DNA of 64,000 bases from Roseibium sp. (GTDB lineage Bacteria; Pseudomonadota; Alphaproteobacteria; Rhizobiales; Stappiaceae): contig JAEPNV010000003.1 of NCBI GenBank assembly GCA_017643215.1, positions 1 to 64,000 on the forward strand. Reading direction: 5' to 3'. The notes beneath the pieces are model-generated. The model was not told where the DNA came from. It ran no database searches and was given only the letters and a program-made list of their open reading frames with translations. How positions within the stretch are numbered: position 1 is the stretch's first letter; each line of letters opens with the position of its first letter. The translations under genes were made by a program, and so were the position numbers. Positions 1 through 8,758 of the stretch are shown one piece after another.

Positions 1-365
1 CACACGCCCACAGAGTCAGAACACCACTCCAACGACAAGAAAAATCAGATGTGTGAATGTCGTAGCCCTCAAGGGGGAGATGTCTCCGACAGGAGACAGA
101 GGGGGGTCCAAGGCCCTCAGACTTGAAGGTGAGTCCTGTCTGAACTGGGGCGGTTCACCCCCCTCTGTCCGCATGCGCGGACATCTCCCCCTCAAGGGGG
201 GAGAGGCTATGTCGCGGCCTTTCGGTGTGGTTGTCCACTCTGTATGCGGGGCCGAAAAGTCGAACGATATCGGATTGATACGTCTGTACTCTCGAATTAA
301 ACGGGCAGCAGTGGACCCGTGTCCGAGGATGACGGCGGAAACATCGAGGATTGACATCAGCGTCA
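1..365. other. Intergenic region with no supported gene
   Basis: I see no credible coding sequence here. The open frames on both strands have no ribosome binding site and no recognisable protein family, and they run through an inverted repeat described separately. The region lies downstream of recA, which is transcribed leftwards. Confidence 0.6.
66..199. repeat. Imperfect intergenic inverted repeat
   Basis: Two arms of about 42 bp (66-107 and 157-199) are near reverse complements. Each contains CTCAAGGGGGAGATGTC or its complement and a run ending in ACAGAGGGGGGT. The arms differ mainly in a short central stretch. This resembles the mosaic intergenic repeats common in Hyphomicrobiales genomes. 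It could fold into a long RNA hairpin. Function is unknown. Confidence 0.6.
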
Positions 366-383
366 GGGCGCCCCGAGGCGCCC
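366..383 (-). terminator. Possible recA terminator hairpin
   Basis: A perfect 7-bp stem (GGGCGCC/GGCGCCC) with a 4-base loop lies about 35 bp past the recA stop codon. No T-run follows on the minus strand, so intrinsic termination here is only a weak suggestion. Confidence 0.3.
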
Positions 384-419
384 TTCGACGTCGGCCGCGC
401 GCCAATCGGGGCGCGTTTT

Positions 420-1487
420 TCAGCTGTCGTCGTCCTCGCCGCCGTCCGGATCGATGATCGCGTCGGCAATCAGGCCGGCGTTCTGGCGAATGACGAGCTC
501 GATCTCATCGGCAATCTCCGGGTTTTCGCGCAAGAACTGCTTGGCGTTTTCCCGGCCCTGGCCAAGACGCTGGCTGTTATAGGAGAACCAGGCACCGGAT
601 TTTTCGACGATGCCGCCTTTCACACCCAGGTCGATGAGCTCGCCGGTCTTCGACACGCCCTCGCCATAGACAATGTCGAACTCGACCTGGCGGAACGGGG
701 GCGCCAGCTTGTTCTTGACCACCTTCACCCGCGTCTGGTTGCCGACCACCTCGTCCCGGTCCTTGATCGCGCCGATGCGCCTTATGTCGAGCCGGACGGA
801 GGCATAGAATTTCAGCGCGTTGCCGCCGGTCGTCGTTTCGGGCGACCCGAACATCACGCCGATCTTCATGCGGATCTGGTTGATGAAGATCACCATGCAG
901 TTCGACTTGGAGATCGAGGCGGTGAGTTTGCGCAAGGCCTGGCTCATCAGCCGCGCCTGCATGCCCGGCAGGCTGTCACCCATTTCGCCTTCCAGCTCGG
1001 CCTTCGGCGTCAGGGCCGCGACCGAATCGATCACCAGAACGTCGATCGCCCCGGACCGGACCAGCGTGTCGGCGATTTCAAGGGCCTGTTCGCCGGCATC
1101 GGGCTGTGAAATCAACAGATCGTCGATGTTCACGCCAAGCTTTCGGGCATAGATCGGATCGAGCGCGTGCTCCGCATCAACAAAGGCGCAGATCCCGCCG
1201 GCCTTTTGCGCCTCGGCCACCGTGTGCAGGGCAAGCGTCGTCTTGCCGGAGGATTCCGGCCCGTAGATCTCCACGATCCTGCCGCGCGGCAAACCGCCGA
1301 TCCCGAGCGCGATATCCAGGCCGAGCGAGCCGGTGGACACGGATTGGACCTCGACCGCCTGGCCCTGCCCCATCCGCATGATGGAGCCCTTACCAAAGGC
1401 CCGTTCGATCTGGCTGAGCGCGGCATCGAGCGCTTTCGTCTTGTCCATCTGGCTGCTTTCCACGAGGCGAAGTGTGCTTTGCGACAT
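420..1487 (-). CDS. recA: Recombinase A
   Basis: RecA is the cytoplasmic ATP-dependent strand-exchange protein of homologous recombination and the co-protease that triggers LexA cleavage. The 355-residue product has the canonical core: Walker A GPESSGKT, the L2-region [22 protein letters not shown] stretch (described by its ends FINQIR and TTTGG), and an acidic C-terminal tail (GGEDDDS). I chose the ATG giving [10 protein letters not shown] because that matches alphaproteobacterial RecA N-termini; the frame stays open 14 codons upstream. A LexA-type GTTC-N7-GTTC box lies about 120 bp upstream, so SOS control is expected. The gene stands alone, divergent from psuK. Confidence 0.97.
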   Translation of the reverse strand: MSQSTLRLVESSQMDKTKALDAALSQIERAFGKGSIMRMGQGQAVEVQSVSTGSLGLDIALGIGGLPRGRIVEIYGPESSGKTTLALHTVAEAQKAGGICAFVDAEHALDPIYARKLGVNIDDLLISQPDAGEQALEIADTLVRSGAIDVLVIDSVAALTPKAELEGEMGDSLPGMQARLMSQALRKLTASISKSNCMVIFINQIRMKIGVMFGSPETTTGGNALKFYASVRLDIRRIGAIKDRDEVVGNQTRVKVVKNKLAPPFRQVEFDIVYGEGVSKTGELIDLGVKGGIVEKSGAWFSYNSQRLGQGRENAKQFLRENPEIADEIELVIRQNAGLIADAIIDPDGGEDDDS

Positions 1488-1541
1488 CTTGAGAGCGCTC
1501 CTTATTCCACGACCGGCGGGCCGTTTCAAACCGCGTCATTT

Positions 1542-1556
1542 GTACCCTTTTTGTTC
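1542..1556 (-). promoter_or_regulatory. Degenerate LexA half-box near recA
   Basis: GTAC-N7-GTTC has one mismatch to the alphaproteobacterial LexA box and lies between the recA start and the perfect box. It may be a second weak LexA site or chance. Confidence 0.3.
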
Positions 1557-1608
1557 TATTTTTTCAAGAGGGCGTAAATTATTGAAATAATAGAACTTTT
1601 TTGAGATT

Positions 1609-1623
1609 GTTCAAAATATGTTC
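1609..1623 (-). promoter_or_regulatory. LexA (SOS) box upstream of recA
   Basis: GTTC, seven bases (AAAATAT), GTTC is an exact match to the direct-repeat LexA operator known from Rhizobium, Caulobacter and relatives. It sits about 120 bp upstream of the recA start in an AT-rich stretch of the recA/psuK divergent region. Confidence 0.75.
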
Positions 1624-1760
1624 TCTCCCCGTTTCAATCCTGTCTGCGCCGCCTGATCCCAATTCCGATGAGAATCGCCGGTAACCTTGTCAGCCGCCCG
1701 ACAAACTGATAGGCACGCCCGCAATCCAGATCACCACCCAGATCATCACATGGAGCACGC

Positions 1761-2720
1761 ATGGCAGCCAGCGCGCCGAAGGCGGGAACGGGGATCCGGC
1801 CGGTCGTCTGCATTGGCGCGGTCTACCTTGATACGCTCGCGCATGCGATGGTGCCCGTTGCACCCGACACCTCCACGCCGGCGCGGTTTGAAGTCCGGTT
1901 GGGCGGTGTTGCGGCGAATGTCGCCCGCGCCCTGTCGCGGCTGGCGGTGCCGGCACGGCTGATTGGCGTTTGCGGCGACGATCAGGCCGCCGTTGAGATC
2001 AGGGCAACGCTTGACCGGGAGGGCGTCCCGCACTGCCTTAACGTTCGAATCGGGATGGCGACCGGCCGGTATATTGCCTTCCACGGCCCGGACGGGCGAT
2101 TGGCCGCCGCCTGTGTCGACGATCACATCCTGTCCACCGCGCCGGCCGGTCTCTTCGACGCCGATTTGAATGATGCGATCCGGAATGTCGGCAAAGACGG
2201 ATTGTGGTTCGCCGATGCCAACTGCCCGCCGGACATGCTGGCGCGGATCGCCGCGCATGCCCCCGCCGGCGGTCTGGTGTTCAACGGGGTTTCGGCCGCC
2301 AAGGCGGTGCGCCTCACCGGCGTTTTCAACCGCGCCACCCTAGTGTTTTTGAACCGTGTGGAAGCCGCGGCGCTTTCGGGAGGAAGGTCCAGCGCCACCG
2401 CCGAGGACTTGGCGACAGCGCTGGCGACGGGCGGGCGGACCACCGTGGTGGTCACCGATGGCGCCGATGGCCTTTGCCTGTCCGCATCGGGTCAGACAGT
2501 CCGCCTTGCCGGAAAGCCCGCCCCGGTCAAGGATGTCACGGGCGCCGGAGATGCCCTGATCGCCGGAACGCTGGCCGCCCTTGCCCGGTCCATGCCGCTC
2601 CGCGACGCGCTTGACATTGGTCAGGCGGCCGCCCGGCTGACCGTTCAAAGCGCCGGCGCGGTCGCGCCGGATCTCACCTGGGAAAAGCTGTGGCCCGCTC
2701 AAGGCCCGTCGGCTTCATAA
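1761..2720 (+). CDS. psuK: PfkB-family kinase, probable pseudouridine kinase
   Basis: A 319-residue ribokinase/PfkB-fold sugar kinase. The N-terminal glycine motif LGGVAANVARA is at about residues 47-57 and the C-terminal PfkB signature DVTGAGDALIAG at 258-269; Asp264 of GAGD is the expected catalytic base. The family alone does not fix the substrate. The next gene is pseudouridine-5'-phosphate glycosidase, which makes pseudouridine kinase (pseudouridine plus ATP to pseudouridine 5'-phosphate) the best reading. A GGAG lies about 6 bases before the ATG. No uptake gene adjoins the pair, so the substrate may come from RNA turnover or be imported by a system encoded elsewhere. Confidence 0.85.
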   Translation: MAASAPKAGTGIRPVVCIGAVYLDTLAHAMVPVAPDTSTPARFEVRLGGVAANVARALSRLAVPARLIGVCGDDQAAVEIRATLDREGVPHCLNVRIGMATGRYIAFHGPDGRLAAACVDDHILSTAPAGLFDADLNDAIRNVGKDGLWFADANCPPDMLARIAAHAPAGGLVFNGVSAAKAVRLTGVFNRATLVFLNRVEAAALSGGRSSATAEDLATALATGGRTTVVVTDGADGLCLSASGQTVRLAGKPAPVKDVTGAGDALIAGTLAALARSMPLRDALDIGQAAARLTVQSAGAVAPDLTWEKLWPAQGPSAS

Positions 2721-2783
2721 CGGTCAGGCCAGGTCCGGCCACACGCCGTGAAATTGGCGGCCAGTATCTAAAAGGAGCAATTG

Positions 2784-3752
2784 GTGTCCCTGTCGTCCAT
2801 CTTCCAAGTCGATGCAAAGGTACGCGCGGCACTCGACCGCGGCGCTCCGGTCGTTGCGCTGGAATCGACCATCATCACCCACGGAATTCCGTTTCCGCAA
2901 AACGTTAACACCGCCCGGGCCGTCGAAGCCGATATCCGGGCCGCCGGGGCGGTGCCGGCAACGATCGCGGTCCTGGACGGCAAGATCCGGATTGGGCTTG
3001 GCGATGCTGATCTGGACCGGCTTGCCCGGGCGCAGGATGTGATGAAGTGCTCGCGGGCCGATGTGGCCCTGGCCGTCGCGACAGGGCGGCCGGGCGCCAC
3101 GACCGTGGCCGCGACCATGATGGCGGCCCATTTTGCCGGAATTCACGTGTTTGCCACCGGCGGCATCGGCGGCGTGCACCAGGGCGCCGAAGACACATTC
3201 GACATTTCCGCCGATCTTGACGAGCTTGGCCGCACGCCGGTCTGTGTGGTCTCGGCCGGGGCCAAGGCGCTGCTCGACATCCCGAAGACGCTCGAAGTTC
3301 TGGAAACCAAGGGCGTGCCCGTAATCGCCTACCGAACCGATGAGTTGCCCGCCTTCTGGTCTCGGGCAAGCGGCATCAAGGCGCCGTATCGGCTCGACAA
3401 TCCCGCAGACATTGCCGCAGTGATCAAGACGCGGTCCGTTTTTGCCGATCACGGCGGCGTGCTGGTCGCAAATCCGGTCCCGCAGGCGGACCAGATCCCG
3501 CGGGAGGAAATGATCGGATACATCGATGCCGCCAATGCCAAGGCGCATATGGAAAACATCCGGGGCAAGGAGGTCACGCCCTTTGTCCTTGAGACGATTT
3601 ACCAGCTGACCGGCGGCCGCAGTCTGGACGCCAACATCGCCCTTGTCCGCGGCAACGCGCGCCTTGCCGCGCAAATCGCGGTGGCCCTGACGGCGGCGGA
3701 AACGGCCGCGCCGGGGGCGGCATCAAACGCGCCGAACGTGGCCCCGGCGTGA
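2784..3752 (+). CDS. psuG: Pseudouridine-5'-phosphate glycosidase
   Basis: PsuG cleaves the C-C bond of pseudouridine 5'-phosphate, giving uracil and ribose 5-phosphate. The 322-residue protein carries the family hallmarks ALESTIITHG (Glu27), a lysine in QDVMKCS (Lys88), GGVHQGAEDTFD and SAGAKALLD (Lys161). These correspond in spacing to the active-site Glu31, Lys93, His137 and Lys166 of the E. coli enzyme YeiN. An AAAGGAG lies 6 bases before the GTG start; a TTG one codon earlier is in frame but too close to it. The gene follows psuK by about 60 bp, presumably as one operon. Confidence 0.93.
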   Translation: MSLSSIFQVDAKVRAALDRGAPVVALESTIITHGIPFPQNVNTARAVEADIRAAGAVPATIAVLDGKIRIGLGDADLDRLARAQDVMKCSRADVALAVATGRPGATTVAATMMAAHFAGIHVFATGGIGGVHQGAEDTFDISADLDELGRTPVCVVSAGAKALLDIPKTLEVLETKGVPVIAYRTDELPAFWSRASGIKAPYRLDNPADIAAVIKTRSVFADHGGVLVANPVPQADQIPREEMIGYIDAANAKAHMENIRGKEVTPFVLETIYQLTGGRSLDANIALVRGNARLAAQIAVALTAAETAAPGAASNAPNVAPA

Positions 3753-3912
3753 CGACTGTCGCCCGGAAGTAACACCAAACACGGCTTGTTTTTCAAAGCT
3801 TACCTAAGGTCGTTGACAGGCCCACGTCCGCCGGTCCTTAGTTGACGGGCTGCGGCGCGCTGGTTGCGCCGATCGGACCGCGAAACGTCCGGACAGACTT
3901 GAGGAGATGGCG

Positions 3913-5124
3913 ATGGTGGAACAGACCGCGGACGCACAGAACATGCCGGCAACCAGCTCGCCTGGCGGGCTGTCGCCGTTGCAGTACCTGGACCGGGCCT
4001 TGTCCAAACTCCGGGACCTTGGCATCACGCCGGAAACGGAGACCGATGCGCCGATCAACGCGCTTTTGCAGCAAATTGCCGACCTGTCGCCGGACAAGGT
4101 GCTGATCATCACCCGCACGCTCGGCCAGGCCTCCCATTTCAACGAGGTCGTACGCTCACAGGTCCAGCAGATGGATATTGGCGAACGCTATGAGGAGATC
4201 ACCGAGCGCTTCAACTCCATCCGGGACGATGCCAAGGCGCTGGTCGACCAGTTGGCCGACGGCAAGATTTCCTTCACCGAGAACCTTGCCAACAAATGGC
4301 GCGACATGCGCCGCGGCACGATTTCCGACCGGTTCCAGGACATTCGCGACACCTACAAGGACGTTGCCCGGGCCACCAAGGACCAGATCGAGCGCGAGCA
4401 GACCATCCTCGACTCTTACCGGGATTTCCGCGGCGCATTGAAACAGGCCGAGGTCACCGCCCTTGAGCTGTTGAACGCCGCCACCGGCAAGCTGGACGGC
4501 GCCAAGGCGGATCTTGAAGCCGCCTCGGCGGAGGTCAATGGCTTTGCAGGCGACGATCCCGCGCAAAAAGCGCGTCTGGAGCTTGCGCGCGATGAAAAAC
4601 TAAGGGTCATGCAGGACGAGGAAAAGCGCTATCAGATCACCAAGGACCTGTCCGACAACCTGACAATCGGGTACAACACGTCGGAAGTGATCATGGCGCG
4701 TTTGATGCAGACAACCAATGCAAAGGAACGGGTTTACGCGCAATCCGTCAGCTTCTTTTCCACCAACGAATCGGTGCTGACGGCGCTCAACGCCTCGTTT
4801 ACCGGCCTTCAGGGCCTGCACGAATCCACCGAAACCTTGAACGCCATGAAGGAAGGCGTGAACAAGAGCCTGGAAACACTGGCCGAAATTGGCGATGCGG
4901 TCCAAAAAGAGGCGCTCAAGGCCGGATACGGGCCAACCGTGCAAGCCGCTTCGGTGAAGAAGCTGGTCGATTCCGTCGTCAATTTCCAATTGCATTCACG
5001 CGAGATCATCAACGAAATGCGTGAAATGTCGACGAAGAACTCCGAGGAGATCCGGACCGCAGTGGAAGACGGCAAACGTCGGCTGGCCAAACTTGCCGCT
5101 GAAGGCAACGCGCTGGTGGGTTAG
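3913..5124 (+). CDS. TelA-like helical protein
   Basis: A 403-residue, almost wholly helical, charged protein with no signal peptide or membrane segment. The pattern of long amphipathic helices (for example KWRDMRRGTISDRFQDIRD and DLSDNLTIGYNTSEVI) resembles the TelA/toxic-anion-resistance superfamily, members of which are often annotated as cell surface protein in alphaproteobacteria. The assignment is by general resemblance only. GAGGAG lies 6 bases before this ATG; another ATG two codons upstream abuts it. It is the first gene of a tight three-gene operon with a membrane protein and a coiled-coil protein, which suggests a shared complex. Function unknown. Confidence 0.6.
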   Translation: MVEQTADAQNMPATSSPGGLSPLQYLDRALSKLRDLGITPETETDAPINALLQQIADLSPDKVLIITRTLGQASHFNEVVRSQVQQMDIGERYEEITERFNSIRDDAKALVDQLADGKISFTENLANKWRDMRRGTISDRFQDIRDTYKDVARATKDQIEREQTILDSYRDFRGALKQAEVTALELLNAATGKLDGAKADLEAASAEVNGFAGDDPAQKARLELARDEKLRVMQDEEKRYQITKDLSDNLTIGYNTSEVIMARLMQTTNAKERVYAQSVSFFSTNESVLTALNASFTGLQGLHESTETLNAMKEGVNKSLETLAEIGDAVQKEALKAGYGPTVQAASVKKLVDSVVNFQLHSREIINEMREMSTKNSEEIRTAVEDGKRRLAKLAAEGNALVG

Positions 5125-5150
5125 AACTTCCGCGGCGGAGACAGGGCTGA

Positions 5151-6080
5151 ATGGCGGACAAGGCACAGGCACCGCTGGATGACTTGATGATGGCGATGGA
5201 CGTGGTGGACACGCTCCGCCACGAACAATCCGTCGTGGAAAAGGAAATCGCCGCCGGCGATCGCGACGCCCATATGATCGCCCACCTGCGCGAGATCTAT
5301 GCCGCGCAGGGCATCGAGGTGCCGGACCGGATCCTGGAAGCGGGCGTGGAAGGACTGAAACAGGACCGGTTCGTGTACAAGCCGCCGCCTGCGGGCCTGT
5401 CGCGCGCGCTGGCTTATGTCTACATCACCCGGCTGTCCTGGTCGAAATGGCTGGCGGGCGGTGTCGCGGCCGTTGTGGTCGCCGTGCTTGCCTGGCAAAT
5501 GCTGGTCGTCGGTCCGCGTGAGCGGGCGGTCGCCGCCCTGCAGCGGGAACTGAGCGAAACCATCCCGCAGGACATCGCCGGCCTTGTAAACCGTATCGAA
5601 GGTCTCACCGCGCAAGACGGCATTCTGGCCGAAGCCGAACGTCTGGCTGGCGATGGCCGTATTGCCGCGGAGGACGGAAACGCGGACGCCGCCCGCAAGG
5701 CCGTCAATGATTTGCGTACCCTGTCGGCGCAGCTCAGCGAGGTGTTCGAGGTAAGGATCGTCTCCCGGCCGGGCACGACAACCGGCGTGGAACGCATTCC
5801 CGAGGTCAACCGCTCCGCCGCCAACTATTATATCGTTGTGGAGGCGATCGGCCCGGACGGCACGGCGTTGACGCGGTCGATCACCTCGGAAGAGGACAGC
5901 CGCACCCGGGAGGTCACGATATGGGCGCAGCGCGTGTCGCAGGCGCTTTTCGAGCGGGTTCGGGAAGACAAGGTGACCGACGGCATCGTGCAGGACTCCT
6001 TGCTCGGCACCAAAACACGCGGAACCTTGGAGATTGACTGGCAAGACGGCGTGCGCGAAGGGGCGATAACCGAATGGTAG
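5151..6080 (+). CDS. DUF6384-like single-pass membrane protein
   Basis: A 309-residue protein with a helical N-terminal cytoplasmic part (about 1-95), one membrane segment (WLAGGVAAVVVAVLAW, about 103-118) and a C-terminal domain that would be periplasmic. That domain contains a beta-rich stretch (VFEVRIVSRPG, NYYIVVEAIG, REVTIWAQRV). It matches my recollection of the DUF6384 family, which has no assigned function. The ATG follows GGAGACAGGG and lies 26 bp after the TelA-like gene. It is the only clear membrane anchor of this three-gene operon. Confidence 0.65.
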   Translation: MADKAQAPLDDLMMAMDVVDTLRHEQSVVEKEIAAGDRDAHMIAHLREIYAAQGIEVPDRILEAGVEGLKQDRFVYKPPPAGLSRALAYVYITRLSWSKWLAGGVAAVVVAVLAWQMLVVGPRERAVAALQRELSETIPQDIAGLVNRIEGLTAQDGILAEAERLAGDGRIAAEDGNADAARKAVNDLRTLSAQLSEVFEVRIVSRPGTTTGVERIPEVNRSAANYYIVVEAIGPDGTALTRSITSEEDSRTREVTIWAQRVSQALFERVREDKVTDGIVQDSLLGTKTRGTLEIDWQDGVREGAITEW

Positions 6081-6117
6081 CCGGACCGGCCATGACGTGG
6101 AGAGGACCGGCGCGGCC

Positions 6118-7590
6118 ATGTTGACCGGACGGCAGACTTTGGCCTCGGTAGAGGCGGCGCTGGCAGATCTCCGCCGCGAGGAAGCGGAACTCGGCAACCG
6201 GATCGAGCGGGCAACCCGCGCGTTTGCCGATTTTCAGACGCGCCGGGGAGAGGCGTTCAAGGATCTCGCCCGGTTCCGGCTCGACACCCAGACGATCGAA
6301 ACGCTGGATATCCGGCTGGATTCGGCCGCACGGGAAGCCCGGCGCCTGTTGGAAAAGCGGACGGCCGATCTCAAGGTTCTGGTCGAAGATCGCCGGCAGA
6401 AGGAGACGGAACGCAGCGGCCTTCTACAGGTGCGGGACGAAAAGGGCGCGCTGCAAAACGCTGCCGAAGAGCGCATGGACGCGCTCATGGAGACGGTCGA
6501 CAGCGCGCTGGAGGCCGATGAGGCGTATCTCGCCCAGCGCGCAATCACGCTTCAGGCGGCCCAGACCGCGGAAGCGGCCGCGGCCAAGGCCGAAACCGCG
6601 CTGGCAGATCGCGCGGGCAAGGGCAAGGCCTATGAAGACGATCGGCTGTTCATGTATCTGTGGAACCGGGCGTTCGGCACACCGGACTATGACCGGCGCG
6701 GCCTGGTGCGCGCGCTCGACCGCTGGGTCGCGGGGCTGATCGGCTATCATGATGCCAGGGCCAACTATGCCATGCTGACCTCCCTGCCCGACCGGCTCGC
6801 CGATCATGCGGAGCGCTGCGCGGACAAGGCCGATGCGGAGGACGACAAACTCGCCGCGCTCAGCCGGGCCGCAATGGAAACGGCCGCCGGCACAGACCTG
6901 ATCGGCGAAGTGGAAGCCTTGTCGGAGGAGATCGCCGCGCTGGACGAAAAGCTCGACAACCTCGACCGCGCGATCGACACGGTGTCGAAGGCCCTGCAGG
7001 AGTTCAGTACAGGCGAAGATCCAGGATATCAAAAGGCCGAGGCGTTTCTGGCAAAATCCCTGGAAGGCGACGACCTGAAGGATCTTTGGCGCGACGCCCT
7101 GGCGACGCCATCGCCGGAGGACGAAAAAATCGTCCGCCAGATCGAGGACCTGGCGGAGCGAATGGAAACCCTGACCCGGGAAATGCGTCAGGACCGGGAA
7201 CTGCAGCGTGATATCTCCGCGCGCCGGGCCCAACTGGCCGACGTGGTCAGCCGGTTCCGGTCCCACGGCTATGACCGGTGGGAATCGACCTTCGATAATG
7301 ACAGCCTGACAACCTTGCTGCTCGGCGAACTGGTCAAGGGCGGCATCAATGCGGCCGAGTATTGGGCCCGTGCCGAGAAGGCGCACCGGCGTCGGCGGCC
7401 ACGCGGCGGCAAGGTCGCGTTTCCTGGCGGGGCCGGACTGCCGCACTCCATGGGCGGCGGGTTCAGTGGCCGCGGCCTCGGCGGACGGCGCCGTTCGAAG
7501 GGATTTGGCGCCGGGGGTTTTGGCGGCGGCGGCTTCAAATCACGTGGCGGTTTTGGCGGCGGCGGATTCAAGACCGGCAAGCGGTTCTAG
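6118..7590 (+). CDS. Coiled-coil protein with glycine-rich C-terminal tail
   Basis: A 490-residue soluble protein. Residues 1 to about 180 and 250-400 are long charged coiled coils; between them lies a short aromatic segment (DRLFMYLWNRAFGTPDYDRRG). The C-terminus is an Arg/Lys-rich linker and then a Gly-Phe repeat tail built from GGFGGGGF units, like the tails of some TPM-domain and membrane-associated proteins. There is no signal peptide. AGAGGA lies about 11 bases before the chosen ATG; an in-frame GTG 7 codons earlier is possible. It is the last gene of the operon with the TelA-like and DUF6384-like genes. Not a recognised family. Confidence 0.6.
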   Translation: MLTGRQTLASVEAALADLRREEAELGNRIERATRAFADFQTRRGEAFKDLARFRLDTQTIETLDIRLDSAAREARRLLEKRTADLKVLVEDRRQKETERSGLLQVRDEKGALQNAAEERMDALMETVDSALEADEAYLAQRAITLQAAQTAEAAAAKAETALADRAGKGKAYEDDRLFMYLWNRAFGTPDYDRRGLVRALDRWVAGLIGYHDARANYAMLTSLPDRLADHAERCADKADAEDDKLAALSRAAMETAAGTDLIGEVEALSEEIAALDEKLDNLDRAIDTVSKALQEFSTGEDPGYQKAEAFLAKSLEGDDLKDLWRDALATPSPEDEKIVRQIEDLAERMETLTREMRQDRELQRDISARRAQLADVVSRFRSHGYDRWESTFDNDSLTTLLLGELVKGGINAAEYWARAEKAHRRRRPRGGKVAFPGGAGLPHSMGGGFSGRGLGGRRRSKGFGAGGFGGGGFKSRGGFGGGGFKTGKRF

Positions 7591-7718
7591 GGCCTTCAGC
7601 GCGTTGCGATCCGCCATGACACAGGCAAGCGGATGGTGTTAACGTGATCGACACTTATGGCGGGCCGGAGCGCACGCCCGACGGTTCCATGGGACCATTA
7701 CGACAGCCGGGATTGTCC

Positions 7719-8213
7719 ATGCTGAGATTTGCCATTGCCGCAGGTGCCTTGTTTGCGCTGGCCGCCTGCCAGTCCAATTCGAGCCAGCGGGCCAGCCTGC
7801 CGGACCAGCCCGTGCTCGACGTCCCGGCCGGCGCGCAAAGTGTCCGGATTGCCGCGGCGCCGCCATCGGTCCGCTCCGCTCTTGTGGCGAGCGCCCAGGA
7901 GCGCGGGACGGCCGTCGTCCAGGATGAACCGAACATGGTTGTCATGGAACGCACGATGACGGGCGAAAACCCGGCGCTCGACGCCGAATTCGGACCGTCC
8001 GATAACGGCGATCGGGTGATCCGCATTCGCGTCAGGTTCACCGGTTCGAACTGCGACACGCTCGCCGTTCAGGACCTTGCGGTCATCAACAATGCCCGCA
8101 CCGCGCTGGAACAAAGTTTCGTTCTACCCGGCAATCCCAACACGATGCAGAGCCTGCAGGGCCTCAAAAGCCGGGCTGAAAGCGGCAGCGGCTGCCCGGC
8201 CCTTACCTCGTGA
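7719..8213 (+). CDS. Small predicted lipoprotein
   Basis: From the ATG giving MLRFAIAAGALFALAAC this is a 164-residue protein with a short signal peptide and a lipobox LAAC at residues 14-17, so it is predicted to be lipid-anchored. The mature part contains two further cysteines (NCDT and GCPALTS) that could form a disulfide. The frame is open 25 codons upstream, but that extension would bury the signal peptide. No family recognised. It is convergent with the next gene, the two stops being only a few bases apart. Confidence 0.7.
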   Translation: MLRFAIAAGALFALAACQSNSSQRASLPDQPVLDVPAGAQSVRIAAAPPSVRSALVASAQERGTAVVQDEPNMVVMERTMTGENPALDAEFGPSDNGDRVIRIRVRFTGSNCDTLAVQDLAVINNARTALEQSFVLPGNPNTMQSLQGLKSRAESGSGCPALTS

Positions 8214-8215
8214 CC

Positions 8216-8722
8216 TTAGATCGTGCCGACCCGGTCCACGATCAGTCCGGATCCCCCCGATTTCTCAAACTCCTCCAAGGACGAAACTGCACGGACGCTT
8301 AACGGGATGGGTGCCCCCATACGCGCGTCGGGGCAGGCGATTTTCACCCCTGCATGGACGCCCTCTTTCGGTTTATAGGTCCACATTCCGCCCTCCACGT
8401 CACCGACGGTCAGCCGCATGCTGCCGTTGCCGACGACAATCTGCGGAACGTGGACGGTCCATCTCAAGCCCTTGAACTCTGCAGCGCATTTGACTTTTTC
8501 CTCCGGCGTCGATGCCTTGTTGAAGGCTGCAACGTAGTCGCCAAGGCTAGGGGCGCCCTCCTGCAGTTTCCAGAGCGATGGATTGTTCCGGTCTTCACAA
8601 AACACTTCGGCGCTGGCGTTCCACAAGACATAGTTCAGCGCGGACCCCTTGGTGCTGACAAAAGCAACGTCTTCTTCTGCGGACGGTTGGATCCTGGCAT
8701 CGTCATTGAAATGTGCTGACAT
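8216..8722 (-). CDS. Unknown 168-residue protein paired with a radical SAM enzyme
   Basis: A soluble protein with no signal peptide, no membrane segment and three cysteines (FCED, KCAAEF, ACPDAR). A strong GGAG lies about 7 bases before the ATG, which is only 36 bp behind the stop of the radical SAM/SPASM gene, so the two are almost certainly cotranscribed. It could be the enzyme's protein substrate or an accessory factor. I see no typical short leader plus core peptide, no Cys- or Gly-rich repeat and no known domain, so no function is assigned. Confidence 0.7.
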   Translation of the reverse strand: MSAHFNDDARIQPSAEEDVAFVSTKGSALNYVLWNASAEVFCEDRNNPSLWKLQEGAPSLGDYVAAFNKASTPEEKVKCAAEFKGLRWTVHVPQIVVGNGSMRLTVGDVEGGMWTYKPKEGVHAGVKIACPDARMGAPIPLSVRAVSSLEEFEKSGGSGLIVDRVGTI

Positions 8723-8758
8723 AATCTGCTCCTTTCCAATAAATTCTGCGAAGAGCGG

